From Flavitalea plasmicola (GTDB lineage: Bacteria > Bacteroidota > Bacteroidia > Chitinophagales > Chitinophagaceae), in the NCBI RefSeq assembly GCF_030546645.1, contig NZ_JAUOTO010000003.1, positions 836,956 through 900,955 on the forward strand: a stretch of DNA of 64,000 nucleotides, in the 5' to 3' direction. Below, one piece after another: positions 44,320 to 54,000 of this stretch. The notes under the pieces are model-generated. The model saw nothing but the letters and a program-made list of their open reading frames with translations, did not search any database and was not told the origin of the DNA. A program made the position numbers and the translations under genes. Position 1 is the stretch's first letter, and every line of letters begins with the position of its first letter.

Positions 44320-44609
44320 AAGCGTTCAATCCGGAAGAGGTAAAGCACCAGTTAAAAGAGATCATTGTCAATGATCTCGATATGAGCATCGATATGCAGG
44401 ATATTGATGACAATGCGTCTCTTTACGACGATGGATTAGGGCTGGACTCGATCGCGATCATTAATTTCATTGTACTCATTGAAAAAAAGTTTGGCATCAG
44501 TTTCAATGAAAATGAGATCAGCGCCCGCTTGTTCAGCAGCATCAATAACCTGGCTGATTTTGTCGGTTCCAGGGCCAGCGTTTCCTCCCAGCCGCTAAAA
44601 AGTCTGTAG
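44316..44609 (+). CDS. Acyl carrier protein for the starter unit
   Basis: 97 residues, one carrier domain with phosphopantetheine site Ser45 in GLGLDSIAI. It is acidic with the usual four-helix pattern. It overlaps the AMP-ligase gene by four bases (ATGA) and precedes the NRPS fusion by three, so it should carry the activated starter acid to the first condensation domain. No phosphopantetheinyl transferase gene is in the window. Confidence 0.9.
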   Translation: MKAFNPEEVKHQLKEIIVNDLDMSIDMQDIDDNASLYDDGLGLDSIAIINFIVLIEKKFGISFNENEISARLFSSINNLADFVGSRASVSSQPLKSL

Positions 44610-44612
44610 ACA

Positions 44613-47600
44613 ATGCCCAAAGGATTATTTCTAAGTGTGCCGTCCGTCAGTGTCAGCAAAACGCTGACGCCGGTCGTCGACAGCATCGCTGCGAAAGGAT
44701 ATGATATCATTTATTACAACACGGCAGATTTCCGGCCGCAGGGAAAGCATGCATTTGTCTGCCGGGATTATCCTGGATATTTCAATGGCTATTATGCGGA
44801 TAAGGTGGATGAAAATACCTCCTATTTCCAGTTCGGCGAGATCCTTGTTGACGCGGCGGACTGCCTGACCGGTTTTCTTCAAAAAGAGATCGCCAGGGAG
44901 AAACCGGACTTTATCCTCCATTCCCATCTGGCTGTGTGGGGTAAACTAATGGCAGCATATTTCAGGCTGCCTGCGATCACGCTGTACACTACTTTTATAC
45001 TGGATAAAAGGATCATGCTTCCTTTCTTCCGCAAGATCAATTCCAGCCAACAGAAGGAATTCCATCATGTCAGCGACGCTATCGGGTTTTACCGGAAAAG
45101 CCAGGCGCTGTATGACAGGTTGCAATTGCCGGGCCGGCCCGATCTGTGGGACGTCTATATTAATAAAGGCAGCCTTAACCTGTCTTTTATTCATCCCGCA
45201 TTTCAGCCCCGGAGACAGTTGTTCGGTGAAGATTTTGTTTTTGCCGGATATCCACTGCCCCCGCAGCAGGAGGAAGAAAAGGAAATAATCTATATATCCA
45301 TGGGGACGATCGTTAATAATTCCAGTTCCTTCTATCGACTCTGCATAGATGTATTAAAGGACTTCGACATTGAATGTGTCCTGTCCGTAGGCTCAAAAGT
45401 GGACATCCCGGACCTGGGCGATCTGCCCGGCCATATCACAGTCGTTCCATTCACTGATCAGCTGGCTATGCTGAGAAGAGCCCGGTTGTTCGTGACAAGA
45501 GGGGGGATGGCCAGCCTTCATGAAGCCATCGCTACGGCAACTCCTATGATCGTGCTTCCCGTTATACCGGAACAACAGGTGACAGCAGAGAAGGTACAGG
45601 AGCTGGGGATTGGCATTCATCTGCCGCCGGCCCGGGTCACAGCTGAAAATCTTCGGAATACCATAAACACAGTGCTCGCCGATGCATCAGGTTATGCCGG
45701 CAGGCTGAAGGCGCTTGCCGCTGAAGGCCCGTCCCTGCCCGCAGGGCAGCGCGCGGCCCAGGAGATGGATAAAAAGTTTCGTACCGCCGCAACTGTGGTG
45801 GAGTTGTTCCTCCGGGCTGCTGCTGAATTTCCGGAAAAGATAGCCGTGAGATGCGGAGACCGCTTCATCGGGTATCAGGATCTCGACAGGAGGACGGACC
45901 AGCTGGCTCTTTATCTCCGGGCGGCAGGTATTCAGCGGGATATCCCCGTTCCGGTGGTCATAGGACGCGATATCAACTGCATAGTCGCCATGCTGGGTGT
46001 GATGAAGGCAGGAGGCGTATATGTGCCAATAGATCCGGACTATCCGGAAGAAAGGATCCGCTATTTGCTGGCGGATATGGCCGCTATGCTTGTCCTGGCA
46101 GACGGCTCCACCTGTGAAAAGCTGGCGGCATGGGCTCCACAGCAGCTGATCCTGCTGGATGCGGACTGGCCGTTGCCATCCGTTGAAAGACTGCCGCCCA
46201 CCTGTGATCTGCCGCAGCCGTCCAGCCTTGCCTATATCATTTATACGTCAGGCTCAACGGGAAGGCCCAAGGGGGTCATGGTGCAGCATGACCAACTGAC
46301 CACCTACCTGCAGGATGTCCGCGCCAGGTTGGAGCTGGATGTGTGCGAAAGCTATGGCCTTCTCGGCACTTTCTCTGCCGATGCAGGACATACTGCTGTA
46401 TTTGCCGCCCTGTGCTACGGGAAAACCCTTCATATTTTAAACGTTAAAAGCATTGCCAGTCCTGCGGCACTGGCTGGTTATTTTTCGACCTTTCCCATCG
46501 ATTGTTATAAAACGACCCCGTCCCTGATGGAGTTTTTTCTGCAGCAGGAAAATATCCGCCAGCTGCTCCCGGGTAAAAGACTGATCCTCGGAGGCGAGGC
46601 CTGCCCGTGGACGGTAGCCCGCCAGGTGTTCGACCTGCTTCCTCCCGGCTGCGTGTTGTACAATCATTACGGCCCAACAGAGACGACTGTGGGGGTGATC
46701 ACCTTCCGGTTCCCGGCGGCGGCAGAGCAGTTCCCCCGAGCCATACCCCTGGGGCAGGCCCTGGATCACGTTCAGACCTACGTGCTGGACGAACATCAGC
46801 TCCCGGTGCAGGAAGGCGGGAAAGGAGAATTATATATTGGAGGAGATCTGCTGGCCCGGGGATATTGGAACAGGCCAGACCTGACACAGGAGAAATTTAT
46901 TTTCCGTAACGTAGGAGAAGAAGAAAAAAGATTGTACCGCACAGGCGACGTGGTCCGGGTAACACCGGACGGTCTCCTGGAATACATCGGCCGGACGGAC
47001 GACCAGGTAAAGATCCTTGGTCACCGGATCGAGCTGAAAGAGATCGAGAATGTCATCCTGCTGACAGGCATGGTGCAGCAATGTGTGGTGACCCTGAAAC
47101 AACGGGAGAAGGCAGCCAGTTACCTGGCCGCTTATATCAAGCCAGGGACATCCTACAATAAACAAAGGCTGCTGCTCCTCCTTCGTGAGCAGTTGCCCTA
47201 TTACATGATGCCCGTAAAATGGATCATCATGCAGCAATGGCCGCTGAATTTCAATAATAAGATCGATAAACAGGCTTTGCCCGATCCGGCAGAGGAAAAC
47301 GACAGGGATGATGTATCTCAGCCGGCAGCGCCCGCCGATGAGTGGGAAGAAAGATTGCTGCTGTTATGGCGGCAGCTGCTGCAACGAAATAACATCGGCC
47401 TTGGGGATAACTTCCTTGAATTGGGTGGAGATTCGCTGTTATTGTTAAGGCTCAGCTTCTCCATTTTTGAACAGTTCGGGATCGAGATGCCGGCATCGGA
47501 GCTCTTCGACTGCCTGACCGTTGAAGCCCTGGCCGCCCGTCTCAGGGAAAGAGCGGAGACGCATTTTATTGACAATGGGTCGTCCACAATGCCATTCGAT

Positions 47601-48884
47601 CCATCCGCCGCTTCTCACACACAAAGAAACCTCTTTATACAACATAAGCTATATCCGTCGGAAGCTTTCCCCCACTCATCCCTGAGCTTTGAGATCCGGG
47701 GGACCATCGATCTCCCCAGGCTGGAGGCCGCCTTCCACAGGATCATCGCGGATAATGAAGCCCTGCGGACGACTTTTGCTTTCGAAAAGGGAAAAGTAAT
47801 CCTGAGAAAGCTATCGGATTTTCAGTTTCAGCTGGAGGTCTTGTCCTTTCCGGGAACAGAGGTCGATGAAGCTATCCTGTCGGCGACCCGCCCCTTTGAT
47901 CTTGGCCGGCATCCCCTCCTTAAAGCCTATATACTTGAGCTGGGAGATACTAAAAGATATCTGTATGTGGATATGCCGCATATCTGCTCAGACGGCGAAT
48001 CCATGAAGATCATACTCGACGGACTGGAAAATCTTTATAATGGATGCAGCTACAGCAGTGAAAAGCTCCAGTACTCCGACGCACTAAGAAGCATTTGTCA
48101 TTATCAGCAATCCCCACACTTCATCGCGGATGAGCTATACTGGAAGGAACAGACGACCTACGACTTGCCAATACCCCGCTTTCCCGCTTCCGGCCGCAGG
48201 GAAGGATCATCGAAATTCGATGGAGTTTGCTTTGTCAGCGAGTTTCCCGCCGAATTATCCTCAGCGGTGGAGCGTTACCTCGAAGGCCGTCATATGACAA
48301 GGTTTCAGTTATTGCTGATCGCGTATTGTCTCCTTTTGCATGAGATTACGGCCACACAGGAGCTTGCCGTCATGGTCCCCATACATAACAGGGACAAAGC
48401 GGGCTTCGGAGAGATCGTTGGACTGCTCTCCAACGTATTGCTGATAAGAGTGCCCATTCATCCGGACATGAACCTTAATGTCTTTGCCGATGATTGCTCG
48501 GACAGGATACGAAAAGCGCTCCGGCATCACCGATATCCATTTGAGAACCTCATAGGTCTTTGGACCGCACATGGGTATGATACGAAGGCTTTGATCACCA
48601 ATTTCTTCGGCTACCATATCAACAAAGAGGAATACCATTTTGGCGAAGCATCCCTGCGACTGCATATTCCCTTGCGGAACAAAGAGAATCTGCCGCTGTC
48701 CGCCGCGGTCTTCGAAGCAGGATCAAGCCTGACGATCAGGCTGTCCTCGACGACAGGCGTCTTTCCCCTGTCCCGGTTGCACCAGCTGGCGGACAGGTAT
48801 TTCGGTATGCTGCATTGTTTGATGGAAAGTAATGGCAACGAACCTTTAAAAAACATTCATAAAATATATAAATATGGAAAATAG
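44613..48884 (+). CDS. GT1-like/NRPS fusion: GT-A-T-C
   Basis: One uninterrupted 1423-residue protein. Residues 1-385 are a GT-B domain like macrolide glycosyltransferases (SMGTIVNN at 229-236, TRGGMAS at 295-301, PEQQVTAEKVQELGIG). An adenylation domain follows at about 395-890 (YTSGSTGRPKGVM near 545; code read as DATKIGHVGK, Asp-like), then a carrier domain (GGDSL, Ser941) and a condensation domain about 985-1405 (PHICSDG at 1122-1128 instead of HHxxxDG). In the GT part the catalytic His is Val14, its Asp partner is Ser104, and the phosphate-binding His is Arg296, so sugar transfer is doubtful. A-T-C order is unusual: the C domain probably joins the aryl starter to its own carrier. It overlaps the methyltransferase gene by 11 bases. 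Confidence 0.9.
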   Translation: MPKGLFLSVPSVSVSKTLTPVVDSIAAKGYDIIYYNTADFRPQGKHAFVCRDYPGYFNGYYADKVDENTSYFQFGEILVDAADCLTGFLQKEIAREKPDFILHSHLAVWGKLMAAYFRLPAITLYTTFILDKRIMLPFFRKINSSQQKEFHHVSDAIGFYRKSQALYDRLQLPGRPDLWDVYINKGSLNLSFIHPAFQPRRQLFGEDFVFAGYPLPPQQEEEKEIIYISMGTIVNNSSSFYRLCIDVLKDFDIECVLSVGSKVDIPDLGDLPGHITVVPFTDQLAMLRRARLFVTRGGMASLHEAIATATPMIVLPVIPEQQVTAEKVQELGIGIHLPPARVTAENLRNTINTVLADASGYAGRLKALAAEGPSLPAGQRAAQEMDKKFRTAATVVELFLRAAAEFPEKIAVRCGDRFIGYQDLDRRTDQLALYLRAAGIQRDIPVPVVIGRDINCIVAMLGVMKAGGVYVPIDPDYPEERIRYLLADMAAMLVLADGSTCEKLAAWAPQQLILLDADWPLPSVERLPPTCDLPQPSSLAYIIYTSGSTGRPKGVMVQHDQLTTYLQDVRARLELDVCESYGLLGTFSADAGHTAVFAALCYGKTLHILNVKSIASPAALAGYFSTFPIDCYKTTPSLMEFFLQQENIRQLLPGKRLILGGEACPWTVARQVFDLLPPGCVLYNHYGPTETTVGVITFRFPAAAEQFPRAIPLGQALDHVQTYVLDEHQLPVQEGGKGELYIGGDLLARGYWNRPDLTQEKFIFRNVGEEEKRLYRTGDVVRVTPDGLLEYIGRTDDQVKILGHRIELKEIENVILLTGMVQQCVVTLKQREKAASYLAAYIKPGTSYNKQRLLLLLREQLPYYMMPVKWIIMQQWPLNFNNKIDKQALPDPAEENDRDDVSQPAAPADEWEERLLLLWRQLLQRNNIGLGDNFLELGGDSLLLLRLSFSIFEQFGIEMPASELFDCLTVEALAARLRERAETHFIDNGSSTMPFDPSAASHTQRNLFIQHKLYPSEAFPHSSLSFEIRGTIDLPRLEAAFHRIIADNEALRTTFAFEKGKVILRKLSDFQFQLEVLSFPGTEVDEAILSATRPFDLGRHPLLKAYILELGDTKRYLYVDMPHICSDGESMKIILDGLENLYNGCSYSSEKLQYSDALRSICHYQQSPHFIADELYWKEQTTYDLPIPRFPASGRREGSSKFDGVCFVSEFPAELSSAVERYLEGRHMTRFQLLLIAYCLLLHEITATQELAVMVPIHNRDKAGFGEIVGLLSNVLLIRVPIHPDMNLNVFADDCSDRIRKALRHHRYPFENLIGLWTAHGYDTKALITNFFGYHINKEEYHFGEASLRLHIPLRNKENLPLSAAVFEAGSSLTIRLSSTTGVFPLSRLHQLADRYFGMLHCLMESNGNEPLKNIHKIYKYGK

Positions 48885-49623
48885 TGCATGGTTTGCAAAA
48901 GAGGAAGACTGGATGCTCAAGCGTTCGGTCATTTTTAATAAGAATCTTGTGATGCTGACCTTTATGGAAGTCGAAAGACTGGTCAGATTGCTAGGTGGGC
49001 TGCCCAGGGGAAGCCGTGTGCTCGATCTCTGCTGTGGCATTGGCAGGCATTCTCTGGAATTCGCCCGGAATGGATTCGATGTCACAGGAGTGGATATCAC
49101 AAAACCTTATCTGGAAATTGCAAAAGACAATGCTGACAGGGAAGGGCTTTCCATAAAATTTGTGCACAGTGATATGAAAGATTTTTGTCAGCCCGGCGCC
49201 TTCGACCTGGTGGCCAACCTGTGTACTTCCTTCGGATATTTCGAGGACATCAATGACGACCTCCTGGTATTGAAGAATGCATGGATGTCACTGGCGCCAA
49301 ACGGGAAATTTATTATCGAGATCCTGGGTAAGGAGGTCATAGCATCCACCTTCCGTAAAGTGGAAGAGCTTGAGTACGACGATTGCAGGGTCGTTGCGGA
49401 GAGCACCATCCTCAATGACTGGAACCTGCTGGAGTGCAAACGGACGATCACCCGGGGCGATTCCTCGGATGAGATCACTGCTTATCACCGGCTGTACTCC
49501 GCCACAGAGCTGAAAGGTCACCTGAAAGAAGCAGGTTTCAGGAACATTAAAGTATATGGAAATTTTGCCGGGGCGCCTTACGACAACCACGCAAGATCCA
49601 TGATCATGGTAGGAGAAAAATAA
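48874..49623 (+). CDS. Class I SAM-dependent methyltransferase
   Basis: 249 residues with the Rossmann-type SAM motif VLDLCCGIGRHSLEFAR at about 49-65 and acidic residue at GVDITKPY (about 72). The acceptor atom cannot be read; the fold resembles small-molecule O-, N- or C-methyltransferases. Its start lies inside the end of the GT-A-T-C gene (11-base overlap), so it is translationally coupled to the synthetase and is very likely a tailoring enzyme of the peptide. Confidence 0.87.
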   Translation: MENSAWFAKEEDWMLKRSVIFNKNLVMLTFMEVERLVRLLGGLPRGSRVLDLCCGIGRHSLEFARNGFDVTGVDITKPYLEIAKDNADREGLSIKFVHSDMKDFCQPGAFDLVANLCTSFGYFEDINDDLLVLKNAWMSLAPNGKFIIEILGKEVIASTFRKVEELEYDDCRVVAESTILNDWNLLECKRTITRGDSSDEITAYHRLYSATELKGHLKEAGFRNIKVYGNFAGAPYDNHARSMIMVGEK

Positions 49624-49646
49624 TTTTGACCATTAAAACGAAGAAG

Positions 49647-51005
49647 ATGGGAAAGTTTGAGTACAAATACGACAACCCTGAAGGCCCGGTGGACCCTGCC
49701 ACTATCAGCCTGCATATAGATGGACGCCAGGAACCGGCCACCCGGGAGGAATTCTATACGAATTATCCCTTTTATAAATATTGGACCAGCGATAGCAACG
49801 CCCGGCTACTATCGCCGGAAGGGATCAATATCTATATACACATCCCGTTCTGTATCCAAATATGTGATTACTGCTTCTATATGAAGGAGCTCATCAAATC
49901 CAAAGATCAGGTGGAAGACTACGTGGAGTCTCTTTGCATGGAGATCAAAATGATCAGCGAACGATATAGCCTGGCCGGGAAAAAGGTCAATTCCATTTAT
50001 GTAGGAGGCGGGACGCCCTCCGTTCTCACCGAGCCCCAGTTCCGGAAGGTGGTGGAAACGCTGCACAAATACCATCGTATAGAAGACCCGGAATTCGCCT
50101 TCGAGGCCGAGCCAGGGACTTTCAGCAGGAATAAGCTGGAATGGCTCCGGGCATGCGGAGTCAACAGGATCAGCATGGGCGTACAGTCTTTTGATGACGA
50201 AGTGATCCGGCTGAGCAGCAGAAAACATACTGCCGCCCAGGCAATAAATTCCATAAGAACCGTCCAGGACACCGGCGGTTTCGAGGTGAATATCGATCTG
50301 CTAAGCGGCCTAGCAGGTGAAAGCATGTCTTCCTGGGAAGCCTCGATCGCTACTGCTGTCCAACAACAAACCGATATGCTGACGATCTATAAAATGAAAA
50401 CCTATGCCAATACCGTTTTCTTTAAAAAAGGCGTTCACAGTAAGGAGATCGACCTGCCCGGAGAGACACAGGAAATAGCATATATGCAAAGAGCCATGGA
50501 GATATGTTTTTCCGAAGGGCTCGATCTCTGGAGTACTTTTGCTTTCAACAGGAAAGGCGCTCAAAGCGTATATATTGAAAACACCTGGCGTGGAGAGGAC
50601 ATGATCGCCTACGGGGCTTCTTCTTTCGGAAAGATCGGTAGCATCAATTACCAGAACCTGAATAATATTCCTGCCTGGTCGGAAAAGGTAAGGAACAATA
50701 CGATGCCCGTCTACAGGACCTTTAGCATGACCTACAAGGATATGATCGTTAAAGAGCTGCTGCTTTGCGCAGCCAGACTCTTCTCCTACAGCAAGAAAGA
50801 GTTTGTCGATAAGTTCGGGTTCGATTATTTCTGCCTGATCCCCGACGTGATCGATCAGCTGACGGATAAGGGATATATCACCAATGATAAGGAAGAGCTT
50901 GTCCTTACCCGGCAAGGCATTTTATTCGGGGATTTTGTGTCAAAGACCATTGCTTCCTCCGTTAAGAATGCCTTCGCAAGGGATTCCATTGGTTTTGCCT
51001 ATTAA
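49647..51005 (+). CDS. HemN/HemW-like radical SAM enzyme
   Basis: About 452 residues. The cluster motif C-x3-C-x2-C is at Cys69, Cys73, Cys76 (IHIPFCIQICDYCFYM), with GGGTPS, EAEPGTFS and MGVQSFDD matching the HemN/HemW family order; a C-terminal HemN-like domain follows. The opening IHIPFC resembles HemN/HemW, but in a biosynthetic operon such enzymes are often class C radical SAM methyltransferases or cyclopropanases that use two SAM molecules. A coproporphyrinogen role would not fit this place. The frame is open to a TTG at 49626; ATG 49647 is the likelier start. Confidence 0.85.
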   Translation: MGKFEYKYDNPEGPVDPATISLHIDGRQEPATREEFYTNYPFYKYWTSDSNARLLSPEGINIYIHIPFCIQICDYCFYMKELIKSKDQVEDYVESLCMEIKMISERYSLAGKKVNSIYVGGGTPSVLTEPQFRKVVETLHKYHRIEDPEFAFEAEPGTFSRNKLEWLRACGVNRISMGVQSFDDEVIRLSSRKHTAAQAINSIRTVQDTGGFEVNIDLLSGLAGESMSSWEASIATAVQQQTDMLTIYKMKTYANTVFFKKGVHSKEIDLPGETQEIAYMQRAMEICFSEGLDLWSTFAFNRKGAQSVYIENTWRGEDMIAYGASSFGKIGSINYQNLNNIPAWSEKVRNNTMPVYRTFSMTYKDMIVKELLLCAARLFSYSKKEFVDKFGFDYFCLIPDVIDQLTDKGYITNDKEELVLTRQGILFGDFVSKTIASSVKNAFARDSIGFAY

Positions 51006-51029
51006 TCATTACTCTCTAAAACCCGGTAT

Positions 51030-54000
51030 ATGAAAGATGGATCTGCCGCACAGGAACATAGTGTACCCGCATCCGTCCAGCAAAAGGGTATCTGGTTCCA
51101 TTCTCTCACCAGCCAATCGTACTATTGGAACTTCATCCAGAAAAGATTTTTCAGGGGACATTTTTCTGTGGATGCCCTGAAACAAGCAACGGAGATGATC
51201 CTGAAAAGACATTCTTCCCTTCGATCTAATTTCAGGCTTTACAAGGATGAACTCTACCAGATCGTGAACCCTTCACCGGGTATAGGCGATCATTTTATGC
51301 ATATCACCTATAATGGAACAACCGTAGATGCCTTTATCCGGTCGGAGATAGAAGAAGAAGAAAATTTCGGGTTCGATCTGGAACATGGAAGCCTGGTGCG
51401 ATTCAAAGTGCTGGAACTACCCACCTTCAGCGTTTTCATCCTGAACATGAATCATATCATTACCGATTCCATCTCCATGGACATTTTCTGGAACGAGCTG
51501 ATGCAATACTATAATTCCCTGATGGAAGGAGAAACGCCGGACCCTGGAATAATGCCATCGGAACAATATTCAGGGTATTCGGTTCGTCAGCATGAGTTCT
51601 TCGGGACGGCGGAGTACCAGCAGCAAAAGGAGTATTGGATGCACCGGCTTTCACAGGATCTCCCGGCCCTGGATCTCGCTTTCTATAAAGCCGGCTCCCC
51701 GCCGCAGCTCTATCATGCAGAATGGGAATTGGACAGGCACCTCGCTGATGACATCAGGACGCTTTCCCTGAAAAAGAAAGTGTTGCACTCATCCGTTTTC
51801 CAACTGGCTTATGTCGTTTTTCTCCATAAATATGCCGGGCTTTCCACCATCGCCATTGGCAACATCATCAGCGGGCGCGGACTGGGTAAAAAGAGCTATA
51901 GGGACGTGATCGGCCTTTTTGCGGGGCGCCTGGTCCACATCCACAGCATCCGTCCGGATGATACGCTGGAAGAGCTGCTGGGTAAAGTCAATCAGGAGGT
52001 GATTGAAGGTTTCAGGCACAGCGATGTATCATATGAAGAGCTGGCAAGACAGGTAAGCAAACGAAATGGCACCGGCCTCAAACCGCTTACCAGGGTAATC
52101 TTCAATATGGTCAAAGGGACAGGACAAAGTTCCCGTTTCAATAACCTGGAAGAATTTGACGCCCCGGGGTATGCGAACAGCCAGGTGGGCGATGATCAAT
52201 ATGACATTGGCATATCCGTCTTTGACAATGGCAGAACGATAAAATTAAGACTGGATCTGACGTGTGATGAGGTATTCAGCGTTTTTGCAGGCACGCTGCT
52301 CCAAAATTACCTGGAATTGCTTCGTGAATGTGTAAACCATCCTGCAAAGAAGGTACGTCAGGTTACAGGGCTGTCGCCGGCGGAATTTACTTTGCTTCAA
52401 TCCTTTAACGGTCCGGCAATTACCTATCCCGGAGGGAAAAAGACACTGGTTGATCTTTTTACAGAGCAGGTCATGAGAACGCCGTTTTCACCGGCGTTGG
52501 TATTCCGCCAGCAGCAGCTGTCCTACCGGGAGCTGGACGAGCGATCCAGCCGGCTGGCACATTATCTGAGACGGGCGGGGATACAGGAAGAACACCTGGT
52601 CGCAGTCTGTCTGGAAAGGTCTGTTGAAATGATGGTAGCCCTGCTGGGGATACTGAAAGCTGGAGCGGCCTATGTTCCTTTGGACCCGGCGTATCCGCAG
52701 GAACGGATGGTTTATATGCTGGAAGATACAAGTGCGAAGATCATATTGACCAGCCGCGAGAGCCGGCTATCGTTGCCTCAGGATATTGCCGTGCGCGTCA
52801 TGCTGCTGGATGCCGATTGGGCGGATATAGCCGCAGAGCCTGCTGACCGGCCCTTCACGCAGCTGCGACCCGATCACCTGGCTTATGTAATTTATACTTC
52901 CGGATCAACAGGCCGGCCGAAAGGCGTGATGAACCAGCACGACGGTGTTGTCAACCGGCTGCTGTGGGCCCAGCGCTATTTTGGACTGGATGAAAAGGAC
53001 AGTGTGCTGCAAAAAACCACCTACTGTTTCGACGTATCGGTGTGGGAGCTGTTCTGGCCTTTACTGGCGGGGGCAAGGCTGGTAATGGCAGAACCGGCAG
53101 GACACAAAGACCCCACTTACCTGAAGAAGGTCATCAACGACCAAAAGATCACGCTTATTCATTTCGTCCCTTCTATGTTGGAAGCCTTTCTACTGGAAAT
53201 TGACGAAGGCGGGCTGCCCTCCCTGCAACATATGCTGTGCAGCGGGGAAGAGTTAAAACCCCGGCAGGTCGACCTCGTCAGGAGAAAATTGCCCCATATC
53301 GATCTGCATAATTTATATGGACCCACGGAAGCGGCCGTTGACGTCACCTGCCTGACTATTGCCGCAGGCGACCCGCATCGCCCCGTTATTTCCATCGGAA
53401 AGCCGATCGATAACGTCACCATACAACTTGTCAATGCGGATCATCAGCTGACCCCGCCAGGCTTTATAGGAGAGATCTGCATAGGAGGCGTACAGGTAGC
53501 GCGTGGATATTTACACCGGCCGGAGCTGACCGCAGAAAAATTCATCGCAGATACTTCCTTCCCGGAAGAACAAAGGACCAAACGCTACTGCACCGGTGAT
53601 CTGGGAAGGTGGTTGCCTGATGGACAACTGGAATACCTGGGTAGGAAGGACCAGCAGGTAAAAATAAGAGGGTACAGGATCGAGCCTGGAGAAATAGAGG
53701 CAATGGCACAGCAAAGCGGCCTCGTACAGCAGTGCGTGGTGCTGGCGCGGGAAGATGCCGCCGGCAACAGACGCCTGATCGGATATGCAGTGGCCGCACA
53801 AGGCTTCGACCAGGAAATCCTGCAAAACCATCTGCGGTGTCGGCTGCCCGAGTATATGGTCCCTGCAATGTGGATCCACCTGGATGCAATACCGCTGACA
53901 GGGAGCGGTAAAGTGGATGGACAGGCCCTCCTGCAGGCAGACCACGGAATGCTGTCCCGGAGTGCTTATGTAGCACCACGTAACGAACCGGAACAGGTGA

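Noticed and set aside
42411-44609. Aryl-polyene, flexirubin or dialkylresorcinol pathway
   Set aside because: An AMP-ligase and a carrier protein occur in those clusters too, but no ketosynthase, ketoreductase or dehydratase is present; the carrier pair leads directly into NRPS genes.
44613-48884. Artificial fusion by sequencing error between a GT gene and an NRPS gene
   Set aside because: The frame runs through the junction (about residue 385-395) with a normal linker, no stop in the neighbourhood and no sign of a separate ribosome site or start in front of the A domain.
49647-51005. Haem biosynthesis gene hemN or hemW
   Set aside because: The sequence resembles the family, but it sits in the middle of a biosynthetic operon, with coupling to synthetase genes; a tailoring role fits better, though not proven.
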